In this document: positions 6,161 through 7,874 of the stretch, piece by piece
Numbering within the stretch: the stretch's first letter is position 1
How the letters are laid out: each line of letters begins with the position of its first letter
Source: Saprospiraceae bacterium
Lineage (GTDB): Bacteria; Bacteroidota; Bacteroidia; Chitinophagales; Saprospiraceae
Assembly: GCA_007128085.1 (NCBI GenBank)
Contig: SKYC01000155.1
Coordinates: 1 to 7,874 of the forward strand
Direction: 5' to 3'
Length of the DNA: 7,874 nucleotides
Notes under the pieces: generated by a model
The model's input: the letters and a program-made list of their open reading frames with translations, nothing else
What the model was told of the DNA's origin: nothing
Databases searched by the model: none
Position numbers and translations under genes: made by a program

Positions 6161-7874
6161 TTAAAATCCGACGTCAACACCAAATGTAAATGATCTCTGC
6201 GGCGGATACTCAAACTGTGCAATGTTGTTGTTGATCTCGGGGTCAAAACCGGTAAAGTTAGTAATGGTAAATAAGTTTTGACCGGATACATACACCCGGA
6301 TGTTTCTGAACGTATTGCTGTTGAGTACCGTGCTCGGAATCTGGTAAGCCAGCGTGATATTTCTCATACGGAAAAAATCTGCTTTCTCGATGTCTCTGCT
6401 GGAAAACTGACGCGGATCATCGACCCGTGGTACATTGGTGATGTCACCCGGCTGTTCCCACATGTTGTTCATCTCTTTACTTTGGTTAAACTGTGCAAAG
6501 TTGGGGTTGGTAATGAAGAAAGTCTGGTTGTTAAACAACTCGTGACCCGCTGCAAATACACCCAGAGCAGACAAGTGGAAATTCCGGTAGTGAAGGTCGG
6601 TAAATACACTTCCGTTGTGAGGAGGTATGTAAGAACCCAATGCCACGCGGTTACTGGCAGAAAAATTATTGGTGACATTTCCATCGATGTCAAGGTACAA
6701 AGCTTCTCCATTGGCCGGATTAACACCTGCATAGCGAACCACATAATGCGATCCTATAGGCAATCCTTCCCTAACAATTGAAGTTCCAGATTCAAACTCT
6801 GAAACTTGACCGAGGTCGGTAATTTCATTATCATTGTAAGCGTAATTGGCTCCTACAGACCATCTCATATCCGGAGTGTTGACCACGGCTACCTCCAGCT
6901 CTACTTCAACTCCTCTGTTTCTCAAACTACCTGCATTGATGGTCTGAGCACTCCATCCTGTGGTTCTGGGTAATTGTTGAGAAATTAAATAATCAGTAGT
7001 CTCATTGTTGTACAGGTTGATTTCACCCATCACTCTGTTTCGGAAAAGAGAGAAATCAATATTGAAATTCAACCCCTTAAGAGCTTCCCACTGAAGATCC
7101 GGATTACCCGGAGTAGAAGGAAGCAAAGCGGGTTGTCCACCGTATGAACCGGTATTCAAAAGAACCAATCGGGTGTAATTGCCCAATGAAGCCTCTGTAC
7201 CCAATGAACCGTAGCTAAGAGCTATTTTGAGGTTGTCTACCCAGTTGACATTGAAAAATTGCTCTCTGTCTATGTTCCAACTCGCTCCCACACTGTAGAA
7301 GATTCCAGAACGATTCTCCTGTCCGAAAACGGAAGAAGCATCCCTCCTTATGGTAGATGACAGGTTGTATCGACTGTCAAAAGTGTAATTGAGCTCTCCG
7401 AAATAAGAGTTGATGGCTCTTTCTGTTTTACCACCACCCACAACCGGAATGAATCCGTTGTCACCTGATCCGGGAGTAATTCCAGCCGGAGTGCGAATTC
7501 CGGATGACAAACCGTATCCTGTGAAAGAAAAGGATTGTCCATTGGTATAACGGTATTCCTGACCGGCAGTCAATCGAAATTCGTGTACATCTTGTATCAA
7601 TCTGCGGTATTGCAGGGTATTAAAACCGGTTAAATTAAAAGTCCTGGCAAACGACCGGCCGAGGGAACCCTGAGTTCCTCTTACCGTACCACTTAGGGCT
7701 GAAGCAGGATCGATGTATCGGTTGCCTTCGTTGATCTGGTAACGTGTACCCCAGTTGGTTCTCGCGGTAAGTCCGGGCAATATATCTATTTCAAAATATC
7801 CGCTCAAGTTGGCCGCATTTCTTCTCGTCGTATTTTCATTCAGATCGATGTCCTCGATGAAGTTACGACCTACA
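6161..7874 (-). CDS. SusC/RagA-family TonB-dependent outer-membrane transporter, 5' end beyond right edge
   Basis: C-terminal 570 residues of a TonB-linked importer; the frame remains open to the right edge (the codons before 7807 read VGRNFIEDIDLNEN and onward). The TTG at 7805-7807 is internal and is not a start. Full-length SusC proteins are about 1000 residues, so the N-terminal carboxypeptidase-like domain, TonB box and plug are off the window, and what is seen is most of the beta-barrel. Supporting features are the alternating strand pattern throughout, typical segments such as SSTIRRDASSVFG and SVGASWNID, GSLRNRGVEVELE in the middle, the late FFRMRNITLAYQIP and NLFTITNFTGFDPEI, and a C-terminal Phe (GVDVGF) as used for barrel assembly. 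It would transport ligand captured by the SusD partner into the periplasm using TonB energy. First gene of the visible operon; the promoter lies outside. Confidence 0.96.
   Translation of the reverse strand, partial: VGRNFIEDIDLNENTTRRNAANLSGYFEIDILPGLTARTNWGTRYQINEGNRYIDPASALSGTVRGTQGSLGRSFARTFNLTGFNTLQYRRLIQDVHEFRLTAGQEYRYTNGQSFSFTGYGLSSGIRTPAGITPGSGDNGFIPVVGGGKTERAINSYFGELNYTFDSRYNLSSTIRRDASSVFGQENRSGIFYSVGASWNIDREQFFNVNWVDNLKIALSYGSLGTEASLGNYTRLVLLNTGSYGGQPALLPSTPGNPDLQWEALKGLNFNIDFSLFRNRVMGEINLYNNETTDYLISQQLPRTTGWSAQTINAGSLRNRGVEVELEVAVVNTPDMRWSVGANYAYNDNEITDLGQVSEFESGTSIVREGLPIGSHYVVRYAGVNPANGEALYLDIDGNVTNNFSASNRVALGSYIPPHNGSVFTDLHYRNFHLSALGVFAAGHELFNNQTFFITNPNFAQFNQSKEMNNMWEQPGDITNVPRVDDPRQFSSRDIEKADFFRMRNITLAYQIPSTVLNSNTFRNIRVYVSGQNLFTITNFTGFDPEINNNIAQFEYPPQRSFTFGVDVGF

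Noticed and set aside
6278..6781. Plus-strand 167-codon frame opposite the SusC gene
   Set aside because: It is antisense to the conserved C-terminal barrel of SusC and has no recognisable features.
7805..7807. TTG as the start of a 548-residue SusC protein
   Set aside because: The frame stays open to the window edge with sequence typical of a SusC barrel, so the gene is truncated by the window and this TTG is an internal Leu codon.

Overview
The window reads as chromosomal DNA of a member of the Bacteroidota. The evidence is a SusC/SusD pair followed by a small surface lipoprotein, a DUF7948/SBBP-repeat secreted protein, lipoprotein signals with acidic residues just after the lipid cysteine, and A/T-rich leaders without Shine-Dalgarno sequences before every start. 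The DUF7948/SBBP type of protein is common in Saprospiria and Flavobacteriia; a Saprospiria-like host is an inference, not proven here.

Layout from left to right. (1) Bases 1-1487, minus strand: the N-terminal 495 residues of a large exported SBBP-repeat protein whose C-terminus lies beyond the left edge. It has no in-frame ATG, and its best start is TTG. (2) Bases 1488-1713: an A/T-rich divergent intergenic region. (3) Bases 1714-3837, plus strand: prfA (peptide chain release factor 1) and, 63 bp downstream, ddl (D-alanine--D-alanine ligase). Both are complete housekeeping genes and are probably co-transcribed. (4) Bases 3871-3904: a near-symmetrical A-run/hairpin/T-run that can terminate transcription from both sides. 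(5) Bases 3925-7874, minus strand: a tightly spaced operon read right to left, made of a SusC-type TonB-dependent transporter (5' end off the window), a SusD-type lipoprotein (21-nt gap) and a small two-part lipoprotein (19-nt gap).

The three right-hand genes form the import module of a Sus-like nutrient uptake locus. SusC would be the outer-membrane channel, SusD the lid that captures substrate, and the third lipoprotein sits where SusE/SusF-type accessory binding proteins usually sit. No glycoside hydrolase, lyase, protease or regulator is visible, so the substrate cannot be named. The operon's promoter and any regulator lie beyond the right edge.

I see no mobile element, CRISPR array, tRNA or rRNA, and no clear evidence of a wholly new system. 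The points most worth a second look are the missing ATG of the SBBP protein, the unrecognised cysteine-bearing C-terminal domain of the third lipoprotein, and a few unusual residues in Ddl.
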